Assembly (NCBI GenBank): GCA_023213315.1
Contig: JAKCPI010000807.1
Coordinates: 1-64,000 of the forward strand
DNA length: 64,000 nucleotides
Reading direction: 5' to 3'
Source: Euborellia annulipes
Lineage: Eukaryota > Arthropoda > Insecta > Dermaptera > Anisolabididae
Shown here: one piece after another, positions 45,992 to 56,762 of the stretch
Layout: every line of letters starts with the position of its first letter
Position numbering within the stretch: the stretch's first letter is position 1
Notes under the pieces: generated by a model
What the model was told of the DNA's origin: nothing
The model's input: the letters and a program-made list of their open reading frames with translations, nothing else
The model's database searches: none
Translations under genes and position numbers: made by a program

Positions 45992-46128
45992 CATGGGCAT
46001 AACTAGGGAATTTGGCTGGGGGGAGCATGGGATCAGCCATCCACCTGGAGGGCTGGAAGGCCCATATTGACTCAATTTTTTCTTGGGGCGAAGAGCCTTC
46101 TGGGGAGGGGGGGCTAGTTACGTCCATG
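45992..46128. mobile_element. Short hAT-like MITE, 137 bp
   Basis: The ends are CATGGGCATAACTAGG and inverse of CATGGACGTAACTAG. The 8-bp flanks AAGATGCC (45984-45991) and AAGATCCC (46129-46136) differ once. Confidence 0.75.
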
Positions 46129-46190
46129 AAGATCCCTTGATTAATAGAATATTTAAAACCTATGTTAAATAAACTTGCAAAAATTTAAAC

Positions 46191-46572
46191 TTGAGGAAGG
46201 TAGATCTGCAGCCAGGAGAATAAAAAAACTATTTTAATTTCTTTTGGTCGACGTTTCGGACCCCAATCGCGTCCTTCTTCGGGACCAAAGATTGTTAAAA
46301 AACACAGATGTTGTGGAATATATAAAATATTTGAACAATATTGAATTGGAAAAAATAACGCACAAAGAGCTCTTCTCGTTCACAAAAAAGACTTTTTCAA
46401 TATTGTTCAAATCAAAAAATAAAAAAATATTTTATATATTCCACAACAACATCTATGTATGTTTTTAACAATCTTTGGTCCCGAAGAAGGACGCAAATGG
46501 CGTCCGAAACGTCGATCAAAAAGAAATTAAAATAGTTTTTTATTCTCCTGACTGCAGATCTACCTTCTTAAG
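46191..46572. mobile_element. Foldback element with paired hammerhead-like motifs
   Basis: Arms of over 110 bp, ending AAGGTAGATCTGCAG, are inverse copies. Motifs lie at 46250-46283 (minus) and 46481-46513 (plus): CCGAAGA, A, GGACGC-loop-GCGTCC, GAAACGTC. C replaces the second base of the core, which would be expected to impair cleavage. The overlapping 74- and 79-residue frames are products of the arms. Confidence 0.75.
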
Positions 46573-47885
46573 ATTAATATATAACAGCTATTTTACACTT
46601 TTATTAAAAATATTAAATAAGCGACAACAAAAAACAAAGAAACGAATATGCAAAATTTTAAATGAAAATTTTTGCAAAGAAATAATTTACACAATTAAAT
46701 TAAATTCGGAGTAGAAAAAAAAATTGTAATTATCAAATGATTGGAATTCAAATTTATAGAAATACAATATTATTTTTTTTTATTTATTTACCCGTTTAAG
46801 CCATAGGCCATTGGGTTAAAACTGGATATAAAAATACAAAATTCATATAAAAATACTTATAAACAAAACAATATGAATACAAAAGAAATACAATATTATA
46901 TCCTACTATATTAATAATTCAATAATAATTGAAATATAATAATAATTCAAAAGAGAGGAAGAAATATCACGATTGAATAAATAAAACAAGTTCCTTTACA
47001 TTTTTCAAAATTTATATAGGGCCTATATTTTTAATTCATGAGACGTCCTGAAATTTGGATAAAGAGTAGAATAAGCGATCGATTAGATTAAATTTTCTAG
47101 ATAATTTTTTAAGAACTTATCAATAAGATGAAGAATATCTTTGTTTCTAGGCAAAATTAATCTATGAAATGGATTCTCCTTTAACCCTTTTTTATATCGA
47201 TGTAATAACAAAAAAAATCAAATTTTAGTATAGATCTCCATTACACTTTCTATATCCAATGTTGGGAGTCTCTCTCGGAGGTAATGGAAATAAAATGATA
47301 GAGCATTTTCCTTGATGGTTGCAAGAATGGAAGCGATAGATATTCTTTTTTGCATAATGGATATTTCCTTTGCCAGCTTCCTTTATTTCAAGAATAAATT
47401 TTGATCAGAAAAAAAAAGAAAAATTATAAAATAAAATAAAATCGATAGTGTGTCCATATATTTATTTAAGAACTATTTTTTTTTTTTTTTTTTTTTTTTT
47501 GTAATTAAAAAAAAAAATTTGATGCATATGCTCGTTTTCAGAGAATTTCCCACGAACCCTGCTTGCTTATGTCTATCCAACTATCAATTGAGTCGATAAC
47601 GTCAGATTTGTTTTTTTTTTAACACTGAATAAATACAAAAGACTTGCACAAAAACAAAAAAAAGTTGCACAAAAACAAAAAAAAAAGTAACATAAAAGCA
47701 TTAGCAATCGGTGAGGTTTTAAAATGATTTTATTCTTTTTAAAAAAAATACTTTATAGAGTAGGCTTATTTGCCTACCTATACCTGAATCGCTTTTTAGC
47801 CCTCATATATCAAATTTGATTTTAATTATCATTTTTGATTATTAAAAAAAAAATATAAAAATAATGAAAATATGTCTCTTATAAA
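46573..47885. other. AT-rich intergenic DNA
   Basis: No gene. T28 homopolymer near 47473-47500 and duplicated TTGCACAAAAACAAAAAA words at 47645-47690. Confidence 0.45.
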
Positions 47886-48038
47886 TAAAAGATATTTTGG
47901 CATTAAATTTTATTTTAATAATTTCAAATAAAAAAAAACAAAAAAAATTGATTAGTAAATTAGTATTTTACTGTAATTAAAAACATTTTTTATATTTCTT
48001 ATTATTAAAAATTAAGTTTAATGCCAAAATATCTTTTG
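47886..48038. repeat. Small inverted repeat, 21-bp perfect arms
   Basis: AAAAGATATTTTGGCATTAAA at one end and its exact inverse at the other enclose about 110 bp of AT-rich DNA. It may be a MITE. Confidence 0.65.
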
Positions 48039-48152
48039 ATAAACAGGAACATAACCAAAGTCAGTGGCTAGGGCTTTATATTATATTGATAGTATGATAA
48101 TATAGATTTTCAAAGACCGGTCTGATGGTTCTAGTATAAAAATAAAATTAAT

Positions 48153-48339
48153 GGGTGGAATAAAACCAGCGAGTGAGTCGAACACCTTTACACTTTATTC
48201 GAGACAAAAGTTTCGGCAACCATAACAGCCGCCATCAACTTTCATTGGTACTGAAGATTGTGGCTGTTAAGGTAGACGAAACGTTTGTCTCGAATAAAGT
48301 ATAAAGGTGTTCGACTCACTCGCTGGTTTTATTCCACCC
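48153..48339. mobile_element. Foldback element with hammerhead-like motif
   Basis: GGGTGGAATAAAACCAGCGAG and inverse form the arms. CTGAAGATTGTGG...GACGAAACGTTTG lies at 48252-48286. Confidence 0.7.
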
Positions 48340-48719
48340 GATTCTAATCTCATATACCCAGCAATAATTTAAATCACTTTTATTTGATATGTAAAAATTT
48401 TTGGAGAATTTTATATTATAAAATTTAATTAATAAGAGATTAAAAAAATTTATTTAAAAAAATATACAAAACTAACTAGATCAATTATCTTTATATACAT
48501 TTCTTGAATATAAGTTTTAATAACACACTTTAAAATAACTAACAGAAATGTAATGTCAAATTACTGAACTTTGTGAATACTGGTGAACACATTAGGGTTG
48601 TTAACTTCAAATATGCAAATAACCAGTTGTATTTAGATAGCAAAGTTAGCCTAATTACGAAAGATAAATACGCTATTACAAAAATATTAATTATTTTTGC
48701 AATAGCATAATTAAGTTTG

Positions 48720-48893
48720 TTTTTTTTTCCAATTTTCTACAGCTTCTCTGGTCAACACAAGGATCTAATTGTGTGAGTAGTTTATTCAAAAAATTTTTTA
48801 AAAATTTTTTTCAATTTTTATTTTATAAATGTTTTCAGGTAGAACAATTGCAATTTTGTTTTCGAATTTCAATTCATCCTCAGGACCTGTATT
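48720..48893 (-). mobile_element. Retroposed fragment with 16-bp target duplication
   Basis: TAGCATAATTAAGTTT occurs at 48704-48719 and 48894-48909. The T-rich left end equals an A-rich 3' tail on the minus strand. Near its minus-strand 5' end it has CTGAGGA, T, GAAT-loop-ATTC, GAAAAC, the hammerhead-like motif. This suggests a 5'-truncated Penelope-like or other retroelement copy. Confidence 0.6.
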
Positions 48894-48909
48894 TAGCATA
48901 ATTAAGTTT

Positions 48910-50056
48910 AATAAGAGAGAAAGAATAATTAAAAATTTTTTCAAATTCTTATTATTGTCACACAAATTATTTTAGGGAGTATTCAAAATGGCTTTTCCGT
49001 ATATTCCTTAGTTTCTCAACCTTATTTTGCTCACCGTCCCCTTTGAGAATATGTTTTTTCCTAAAGCCCCCCCCCCCCTTCTGTGCTAATCAATGCCCCC
49101 CTATAACTGCTTGATTAATTTTTCATCAGAATAACTTTGTCTAAAACAAAATTAAAAAACCGAATCCGTCCAATTACATCCATCTACAGTGATTCAACTT
49201 AATCTACATTCGAATTAAATCCATATTCTCAATCAAATTACATTATCCTTTTTCATTAATATTTTTTTGCTCTGATCTTTTAAAAATCGCATCAAACTTT
49301 GTGAGGCCACCTGGGAGACTTGGCTCCCGTTGTGAAACACTCAATTATATGACCTACTACATAAAAACACAATCAAAGATCTTAGTATTATTAAAGTTTC
49401 TTTTTGTTTTTATCTCGGTAGTATAATAATTTCTTAAGATGAACCCAAACTGCTTGGATGAATTAGATGATAGTTCCCTGTAGAGTAGCAAAAGCATTTC
49501 ACCAACTAGAGTATATATCTCAGTTAATAAACAAACAAATAATAATCCACATAGAGAGAGTATATTTTATTCCTCACGACCATTTCTCATTTGATTGCCA
49601 TATTAACATTTTTTTTAATTAAAAAATAAAACCGAGCTTAAAACAAGAAACTTTATTTGATTTGCGTTTTTTTATCCTAAAAAAAAGACACAAAAACAAA
49701 AAGAGAAGAGAAAAAGAAATAAATTATTCAGCTTAAGATAAAAATAATATAATTTCATGTCAATTTAAATATTTTTAAAATTAAATTCCCGCGCGGGGGA
49801 GAGAGGGGAGAAGGACAAAAAATGGAAATTGTATTATCCTTTATATAAAACGAGAAAACTAATAAATTGAATTCCTTTTGCATATATATATAAATTAAGA
49901 AATTTATTTCACGGCGTTTACTTTGAAATAATTTTTTTTTTTTTTTTTTTTTTTCTGAAAAATTAAATTAAAAATTCTTTTTATGATTAAAGTGTTAATT
50001 GTGAAAAGAATTGAAAAATTTTATAGCAATTTATCAGGTAATGTAATTAATAAAAA
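48910..50056. other. AT-rich intergenic DNA
   Basis: No gene. C run at 49069-49078; T23 tract near 49931-49954. Confidence 0.45.
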
Positions 50057-50331
50057 AATATGGTGTGACTGGTCGCACAGCACACAACTTTCTCTTACTT
50101 TCGATAATCGAAAGTTGTGTTCTGTGCTTGTCACATCAGATTTTTTGTGTCGACATATATTTAGTTTCTTCTGATATTTTAGAATTCAAGGTGTAAAATT
50201 TATAAACACGGGAAAATATAATATTTTACCATGGGAACCATTTCTCCTATCTTTCCTATGAAGTACAAGAGTGCTTCAAACAATTTTGAGGGCAAAATGA
50301 AAATATACATTTGAAACAGCATCTAAAAAAT
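50057..50331 (-). mobile_element. HINE-like element, 3' portion
   Basis: The terminal hairpin and adjacent body as far as the AGATGCTG word are present, and the remainder is deleted. The palindrome is altered (ACCATGGGAACC). Confidence 0.7.
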
Positions 50332-51062
50332 GCATAAGAGAAACCAAGCGAATGTAATATTTAAATGGTAAATAAATTATTTATTATTCAGTCCGAAAAA
50401 GCCACAAGCGGTAGCCGAAACGTCGCATAGTAAGTTTTTTCATTGAACTTTTCAAAAGCTCTAGCATTTTTTATTTTTTTACCAAAATAAAAATCATTAT
50501 TCTTTCACATCAATGAGATCCATGAGGCTATTTTTATCCTAAACCGAAAATGCTTTTTAACCCTTTAAAATTTACAAGCATATATTAAATTGATGGCAGG
50601 ACCCTAGGGACAAACAAAATTTCCTGACCATTTTGCAATAGCTGCGAGAGAGAATCATTCTCTTTTGTTTGCTATGAAGCGAACTGAGATAGTGGGGGAA
50701 TAGAAGGAGAGAGAGAAAGTGGCATGGAGGGAACTCGAGAAGCACCGAGTCCATTGAAATATAAAGGCGCTGCGTACGTGTGGGAGGATTCGTTTGTGTG
50801 AGTGAAAAGACAGGGGAGCTGACGCAGCGCTACCAACTCTACTCTTCCGTTGCCTTAGCTCTCGCTAAAGTTATTATCAGATATTAATAGTATAATAAAA
50901 TATAGAGTTTGAACAAATTAATTGAGTTGAATTTGTTGGCCTAAAAATTGGCTAACCAAAAAATGTGTGTCACTGGTAAAATCTTTTTAGCGGTTGAGCG
51001 TTTATTAGTTTTTAAAATTTCTACCGGAAGCCCCGTTTATTTACCCGAAGTGCTTTCATATG
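50332..51062. other. Intergenic DNA with a GC-richer patch
   Basis: A hammerhead-like motif lies at about 50393-50424 (CCGAAAAAGCC...GCCGAAACGTC). 50690-50870 is less AT-rich and has a TATAAA at 50760 with a GTGAGT 40 bp later, but no coding exon could be defined. Confidence 0.35.
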
Positions 51063-51381
51063 GGGGGGCGGATCCAGAGGTGTTTCTCGGGGGGGGGGGG
51101 GGTCTGTTCTCAAAAGTTTTTCTACGAAAAATTTTGTTTTTCGCGGAACCAAAAATTTTTTCATGTGCCGGACCCAAAATTTTTCTCACCCGCGGAATCA
51201 AAAATTTTTTCGTGTGCCGTTCGCGGAACCAAAAATTGAAAATTTTTAAAAATTTTTTCCGGCCGCGGAACCAAAAATTTTTCATGTTCCGTTCGCGGTT
51301 TCTAAAATTTTCTCCGTTTTTTCAAATCTCGGGGGGAGGGGTAATTACCCCCTTTACCCCCCCCCCTTGTATCCGCCCTTG
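51063..51381. mobile_element. hAT-like MITE related to 4640-4953
   Basis: GGGCGGATCCAGAGG at the left and the inverse of CAAGGGCGGATACAAGG at the right mark the ends. The interior tandem CGCGGAACCAAAAATTTTT words match family hAT-2. No convincing 8-bp duplication was found. The 155-residue plus-strand frame across it is a by-product of these repeats. Confidence 0.65.
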
Positions 51382-51774
51382 GGCCTACTCAAATACACAC
51401 CTCATCTGGCTGTAGAAATTTAGCGGAATTTTGTGAAGCTACATCATTTCCTATTTCTAACTCATCCCCTTGAGTTCACATTTCTAAGATAATGAATCCT
51501 AATTCTAGCTTCAGAGGATTTACATAAAATAAATACACTGCCCCTCAATACAAACGTAACTTCTTAAGAAGACCTAATCTAATCCAATGATACACTAATT
51601 TATTAAACATTTAATATGAAATAACTTGAACATTTCTAAGTAAATTTAACACAAATCCATATTTAATAAATAATTAAAATTTAAATAAGACAAAGACAAA
51701 AATATCGAAATTTTTTATTAATGCTAAATTTTTAAAATTTTAAAAACACTTTCTATCAGGTCTATTGTCTAAAG

Positions 51775-52032
51775 CAGTGGTTTCCAAACTTTATGTTATC
51801 ACGCCTCCCTTAAAAATAATTAATCTTATGACGCCTCCCCCCCCCATTTCATAAAATAATACAAAAACAAAAATTTTCAATGCTAAAAAATATAAATATA
51901 TATAAAAATATTTTTTTTATTTATTCTTATTTATATTAAAACTAGCAATCATTTGGAAAATTGGTCATGGTGGCCAATATTCGCGCCTCCCCTTGTTAGA
52001 CTAGTCCGCGCCTCACAGTTTGGAAAACGCTG
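51775..52032. mobile_element. hAT-like MITE, 258 bp
   Basis: The ends are CAGTGGTTTCCAAACT and inverse of CAGCGTTTTCCAAACT. Flanking octamers GTCTAAAG and GTATAAGG agree at six of eight positions. It interrupts a trace of the Harbinger-like MITE terminus. Confidence 0.75.
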
Positions 52033-52069
52033 GTATAAGGGTATTTTATGGCTGTGGAATATGTATCAG

Positions 52070-52220
52070 GAATGAAAGTTAGAAGAAAACGAAGCCATGT
52101 TTTTTCTTTAAAAATATATTTTAAAAGCTGACGTTTCGGCCTTGGTCAAAGCCATCCTCGGATGACCACTAACAGCTCCGAGGATGGCTGCGTTTTCTTC
52201 AAACTTTCATTCATGAAGAA
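52070..52220 (-). repeat. Inverted repeat with hammerhead-like motif
   Basis: GAATGAAAGTTNGAAGAAAAC and its inverse flank the minus-strand motif CCGAGGATGG...GGCCGAAACGTC (52130-52161), with a GGCTT/AAGGCC helix II. Confidence 0.6.
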
Positions 52221-52234
52221 AAATATTTTTCTCA

Positions 52235-52502
52235 AATCTTATTTTCACGCCCTAGGGGGGGGGGGTGCCTAAATTAAATATAAAATTTCAACCTCCTAGC
52301 TCAATTCCTTCATGCTCTAAATTGAACCCAAGCAGACACACAGACAGAACATGTTGCAAAAACCACTTTTTTGGATTCAGGGGACCTCAGAACGTGTATA
52401 TCCATCAAAGTCTCGACATCGAATTTTTGACATGAATCCAATACTTTCTCTCTATATAGGCCTATATGTGTATTAACTTATACATATAGGTAAGAGAAAG
52501 TA
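52235..52502 (-). mobile_element. HINE-like element, 5' portion
   Basis: TACTTTCTCTTACC at 52502 on the minus strand, the 5' block, a very short microsatellite (CAGACACACAGACAG) and the first part of the body, then truncation at about 52235. Confidence 0.8.
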
Positions 52503-53088
52503 AAAATTCAAATCAGAATTGAGATTAGTTCTATAATAAAAAAGATGCAGTAACTCACCCCAGTAAAATTCTAATGAACTAATCATATCTTACTTTTCTA
52601 CCTAATGAGAAAAATCCCTACAAAATTCTACAAGGGATTCGATGGGTTCATAAGTTACCCAGTGTTATTATTATCTGTTTATGAGAGTTTCGAAATGTTC
52701 AAAAATTAATTCCGCCCCAGTAATAAGAAATTTTAGAATGACATTAAAATGTTTCTACCCCATTTTGATATTTGCTAAATAATGAATATAAATTTTAACA
52801 CAAACGGTATTTTTTTAGTAAAAGTATTACAAAACATTAACATCTTTATGCATTATAGGGGATGGGGCATTAACCCCCCCTGGTTAATGCCTTCATACCT
52901 CCCCCCCCTTTAAGGAAATGCGAGCTTTCACCGCGAAATTACTCTCAAAATAATTTGAATACATTTATAAATAATTATTTTAATTTTTATTTTATTTTGA
53001 AATTATTTTATTTTATTTTTCAACCCTTAATCCACCCCTGTGTAAAAAGATATTAAAGAAATTTGATTAACAAAAATATAGGCCATAT
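52503..53088. other. AT-rich intergenic DNA
   Basis: No gene; C runs near 52874 and 52903. Confidence 0.45.
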
Positions 53089-53265
53089 AGAATTTGGATA
53101 CCAAATGGCTTAAATTGAAATGCCTGGACCCCGATATGTATATTATTAATTAATAACGGTTATCGTCAAAGTCTTATATGGCCTGAGTTGCCGAAAAGGG
53201 TGAATGTGTATGTGATTGTGAGTGTGAATGAGAAAAAAGTGTGAGTGTTTAAAAAAAAAAGATAA
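53089..53265 (+). mobile_element. SINE-A body, head missing
   Basis: The ACCAAATGGCTTAAATTGAA body, ATGCCTGGACCCC, the core (near 53172), a TG-rich segment and an A tail are present. Confidence 0.7.
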
Positions 53266-53283
53266 AAAATAAAAAACTATTTT

Positions 53284-53995
53284 TACTTTCTCTTACCTAT
53301 GTATATATGTAATATATATATAGAGAGAAAGTATTGCATTCATGTCAAAAATTCGATGTCGAGATTTTGATGGATCTTCACGTTTTGAGGTCCCCTGAAT
53401 CCAAAAAAGTGGTTTTCGCGACATGGTCTGTCTGTGTGTGGGTGGGTGTGTGTGTGTTCAATTTTAAGCATGAAGGAATTGAGCTATGAGGCTGAAATTT
53501 TATATTTAAGTTAAACACCCCCCGGGACCGGCAAAATAAGCTTTTAATCAAAATTGGCCAAAGAGTACTAGTACTTTACTGATGTACTTTTTCAGTTTTT
53601 TTCGATTTTCTCAAAATTCGCTCTAACGATTTTGATTAAAATTCAAAAATCAATTATTTTTTAGATGCTCTTTCAAATGTATATTCGCGTTTTGCCCTCA
53701 AAATTGTTTGAAGCACACTTTACTCTTGTGCTTCATAGGAAAGATAGGAGAAATGGTTGCCATGGTTACAAAATATAAATATTTTCCCATGTTTATAATT
53801 TTGACATCTTTTTTTTTTTTTATTGTTTAGAGCGCTTCAATTTTGACATCTGAATTCATATGTTCCGTACTGTCGGGAACTAAATATATGTCGACACAAA
53901 AAATCTGGTGTGACAAGCACAGTATACAACTTTCGATTACCGAAGGTAAGAGAAAGTTGTGTGCTGTGCGCCAGTCACACCAGATTTTTTTTTTT
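53284..53995 (+). mobile_element. HINE-like element, complete
   Basis: A 712-bp copy with all parts: the 5' end, short GT/GGGT tract (53425-53458), body, terminal hairpin and GGTAAGAGAAAGT in the hairpin loop. The X-box at 53756-53769 has one mismatch. About 35 bp with a T run are inserted near 53810. Confidence 0.93.
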
Positions 53996-54131
53996 AATGA
54001 CACGTGAACTCCCCTCCCCCTTTCAACAGCTTATATTATCCCTCTACCCTTAGTGAAATACAAAATATTCAATTTCATATTCGCAATCAAGTTATTTGTT
54101 TCTATCATTTTTTTTTTTCATTGTTTGGAGA

Positions 54132-54226
54132 ATATCATTTTTTAACCCTGATTGTTTTTACATTACTTTTTAACACAAGTGTGTTAATTTTAAATTGTAA
54201 CGTCTGTTTTTAGAGAATAGACCTAC
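54132..54226. mobile_element. PIF/Harbinger-like MITE right-end fragment
   Basis: It matches the right half of the 30584-31007 element, ending in the inverse of AGGTCTATTCTCTAAAAAC. Confidence 0.7.
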
Positions 54227-54465
54227 ATTTCAGTTTTTCTCTGTCTATTTTAATGGAAATTCTTAGAAAAGCAAAATTTTTAATTATTATCCAACTAAAC
54301 ATATCGAAATTATGTTGATTTGTCCCTCAAATTGAAAATTTACATATTTTTCTTTATTTTATTTAAATTGTAATTATTTATTAAATTGATTTAGATTTGT
54401 GTTAAATTTACTTAGAAATGTTTAGAATATTTCATATTAAATGTTTAATAAATTGCAGTATCTCA

Positions 54466-54648
54466 GGCCATATAAGACATTTACGATAACCGATATTGAT
54501 TTAATATACATATATGGGGTCCAGGCATTCTTATTTAAGCCATTTGGTATCCAATTAGCTTAAATAAAATCATCGGACTGCCTGGGGTCCGAACCCGCGA
54601 CGTTTGGTATACGAGGTAAGCACGCTAACCTCTACACCAAGCCCCGAG
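54466..54648 (-). mobile_element. SINE-A copy, tail truncated
   Basis: On the minus strand the head starts GGGGCTTGGTGTAGAGG, with B box GGTTCGGACCCC and the body up to TCTTATATGGCCTGAG, where the copy ends. It lies inside the right copy of the 51532-54722 inverted repeat. Confidence 0.78.
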
Positions 54649-55444
54649 AGCTTAAGATAGATTAGAATAGGTCTTCTTAAAAAGAAACAAAATGGTACGT
54701 TTTTATTAACGCGCAGAGTATTTTTATTTGATGAAAAAAATTCTACAGTCTCACAATCAGTATGCTAACACTAATCAAAAAGTCGACATCCTAGCGCGCT
54801 ATAATTATAGCTTAAGCTATAAGCGGATAGATAGCATTTAGAAGATAAAAAATGCCTTTCAGCTTGGGTAACTGGTAGAAAACCACCTAGCTCGAGGAGA
54901 AAACCTAGCTTCGAGGAGAAAACCTAGCTTTGAGGAGAAAACAAAGTGTTTTGTTTAAAATGAACATTGAACACTAAAACGATAAACCAGAAAAAGGCGA
55001 ATTCTAAAATTAATCAAGTCTCGCAAACCATCCAAAATATTTGTAGATTTTCCAAATTGATTATTTAATAGATATCCATTTAATTAGATTTTGTTAAATT
55101 ATTTTTTGTATTATTATAAGTCTACTGTTTGTCAACACTATAGATTCAAATTTTTTTTCCATTTCTTTCGATCTAAATGGCTTCTTACTTATGAAATTCA
55201 AATTTTAAAGAGAGATAATTAATTAAATTTCTCGGCAAAATTGAGTTTGCTTTGAAGTCTTCTTCTCTTACACGCTCTCTATTAGGGGAAATTAAATAAA
55301 TTTTAATCTAATTATTAATTTCTTTGCTAAAAATATTCAAATTAATTATATATAATTGTTCCGTTATGCTAACTATGGAGGAGATATGTCGAAAGGTCAA
55401 CGAGCCACGAGTGTATAAGTGAGATAGTGTTAGTGCATTGTTTT
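54649..55444. other. AT-rich intergenic DNA
   Basis: No gene. A threefold direct repeat of GAGGAGAAAACCTAGCTT-type words lies at 54893-54942. Confidence 0.45.
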
Positions 55445-56153
55445 TACTTTCTCTTACCTATGTATATATGTAATATATATATAGAGAGAAAGTATTGGAT
55501 TCATGTCAAAAATTCGATGTCGAGATTTTGATGGATCTTCACGTTTTGAGGTCCCCTGAATCCAAAAAAGTGGTTTTCGCGACATGGTCTGTCTGTGGGT
55601 GGGTGGGTGGGTGGGTGTGTGGGTGGGTGGGTGGGTGGGTGTGTGGGTGGGTGTGTCTGTGTTCACTTTTAAGCATGAAGGAATTGAGCTATGAGGCTGA
55701 AATTTTATATATAAGTTAAACACCCCCGGGACCGGAAAAATAAGCTTTTAATCAAAATCGGCCAAAGAGTACTAGTACTTTACTGATGTACTTTTTCAGT
55801 TTTTTTCGATTTTCTCAAAATTCGCTCTAACGATTTTGATTAAAATTCAAAAATCAATTATTTTTTAGATGCTCTTTCAAATGTATATTCTCGTTTTGCC
55901 CTCAAAATTGTTTGAAGACCACTTTACTCTTGCACTCCATAGAAAAGATAGGAGAAATGGTTGCCATGGTAACAAAATATAAATATTTTCCCATACTTAT
56001 AAATTTTACATCTGAATTCAAATATTCCCTACTGCCGGGAACTAAATACATGTCGACACAAAAAATCTGGTGTGACAAGCACAGTACACAACTTTCGATT
56101 ACCGAAGGTAAGAGAAAGTTGTGTGCTGTGCGACAGTCACACCAGATTTTTTT
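55445..56153 (+). mobile_element. HINE-like element, complete
   Basis: A 709-bp copy with a (GGGT)n tract at 55597-55660 in the microsatellite slot, a perfect X-box at 55960-55973 and an intact terminal hairpin. Confidence 0.94.
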
Positions 56154-56762
56154 TTAACTAATCTCTAATTATTTATATTAAAAGAAAATTTATCATGCTG
56201 ATATTTTGAGATTTAACAAGTGACTTAGAATTAACTAAGGCAAGAGAATAGGATAGCAGCTACCAAGAACTTTGTCATGTAAGGCTAACCTTCAGGTAGG
56301 CCCGATGAACAAATTCGGATAAAGGCAAGAGGACAAAAATATATAGGCATACATAGAATTAGAATCCTATATGACCGGGTTGAAAATAAAAAAAATCCCT
56401 AAAAATAAAAATTATTAAAAATTACATTCAACAAAAAGTTTTTGCATTGTCAAGGTATTTTTTTAATAACTTTTTCGGCATCCGAGCCCATTTAGACCAC
56501 ATTTTTAGTTTTCTAAATTAAATCCTAGGATAAAATTTTATCTTTCTGAACAAGAGGCAAGTCTATGAACACAAGAGGCGAGACCTTTATAGGTCACGCC
56601 TCTTGTGTTCAGTATATACTTCTCTAATACGCCCCAGGACCCCAAGTTAATTAAAAAATCTGAAAATTTGGGTCTTTATTTAGTTTATATAAGGTTCTAT
56701 ATTCACCTCCTCTTCTAATTCAAAAAAATTATTTTTTAATGATTATTAAATATCAAATTTTT
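56154..56762. other. Intergenic DNA with SINE-B trace and a near-perfect hairpin
   Basis: The SINE core in inverse orientation (TTTTTCGGCATCCGAGCCCA) lies near 56470-56495. A 46-nt hairpin lies at 56566-56611. No gene. Confidence 0.45.

Larger units (their letters stand above)
51532..54722. repeat. Pair of diverged inverted repeats about 2.6 kb apart
   Basis: About 51535-51710 and 54355-54710 are inverse copies (shared words AAGAAGACCTA, TTTATTAAACATTTAATATG, ATTTCTAAGTAAATTTAACA). The right copy is interrupted by a minus-strand SINE. The ends may belong to one large transposon later filled with other elements, or be two independent copies. Confidence 0.5.

Noticed and set aside
46244..46714. 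74- and 79-residue frames
   Set aside because: Both derive from the inverted arms of a foldback element.
48743..48901. Apparent 30-nt exon plus terminal exon (phase 0, VEQLQFC...)
   Set aside because: Splice-like signals are attractive, but the whole segment sits inside a 174-bp insertion bounded by 16-bp duplications and overlaps a hammerhead-like motif.
50948..51415. 155-residue plus-strand frame
   Set aside because: It runs through a hAT-like MITE with tandem CGCGGAACC words and G/C runs; the minus-strand frame over it has the same origin.
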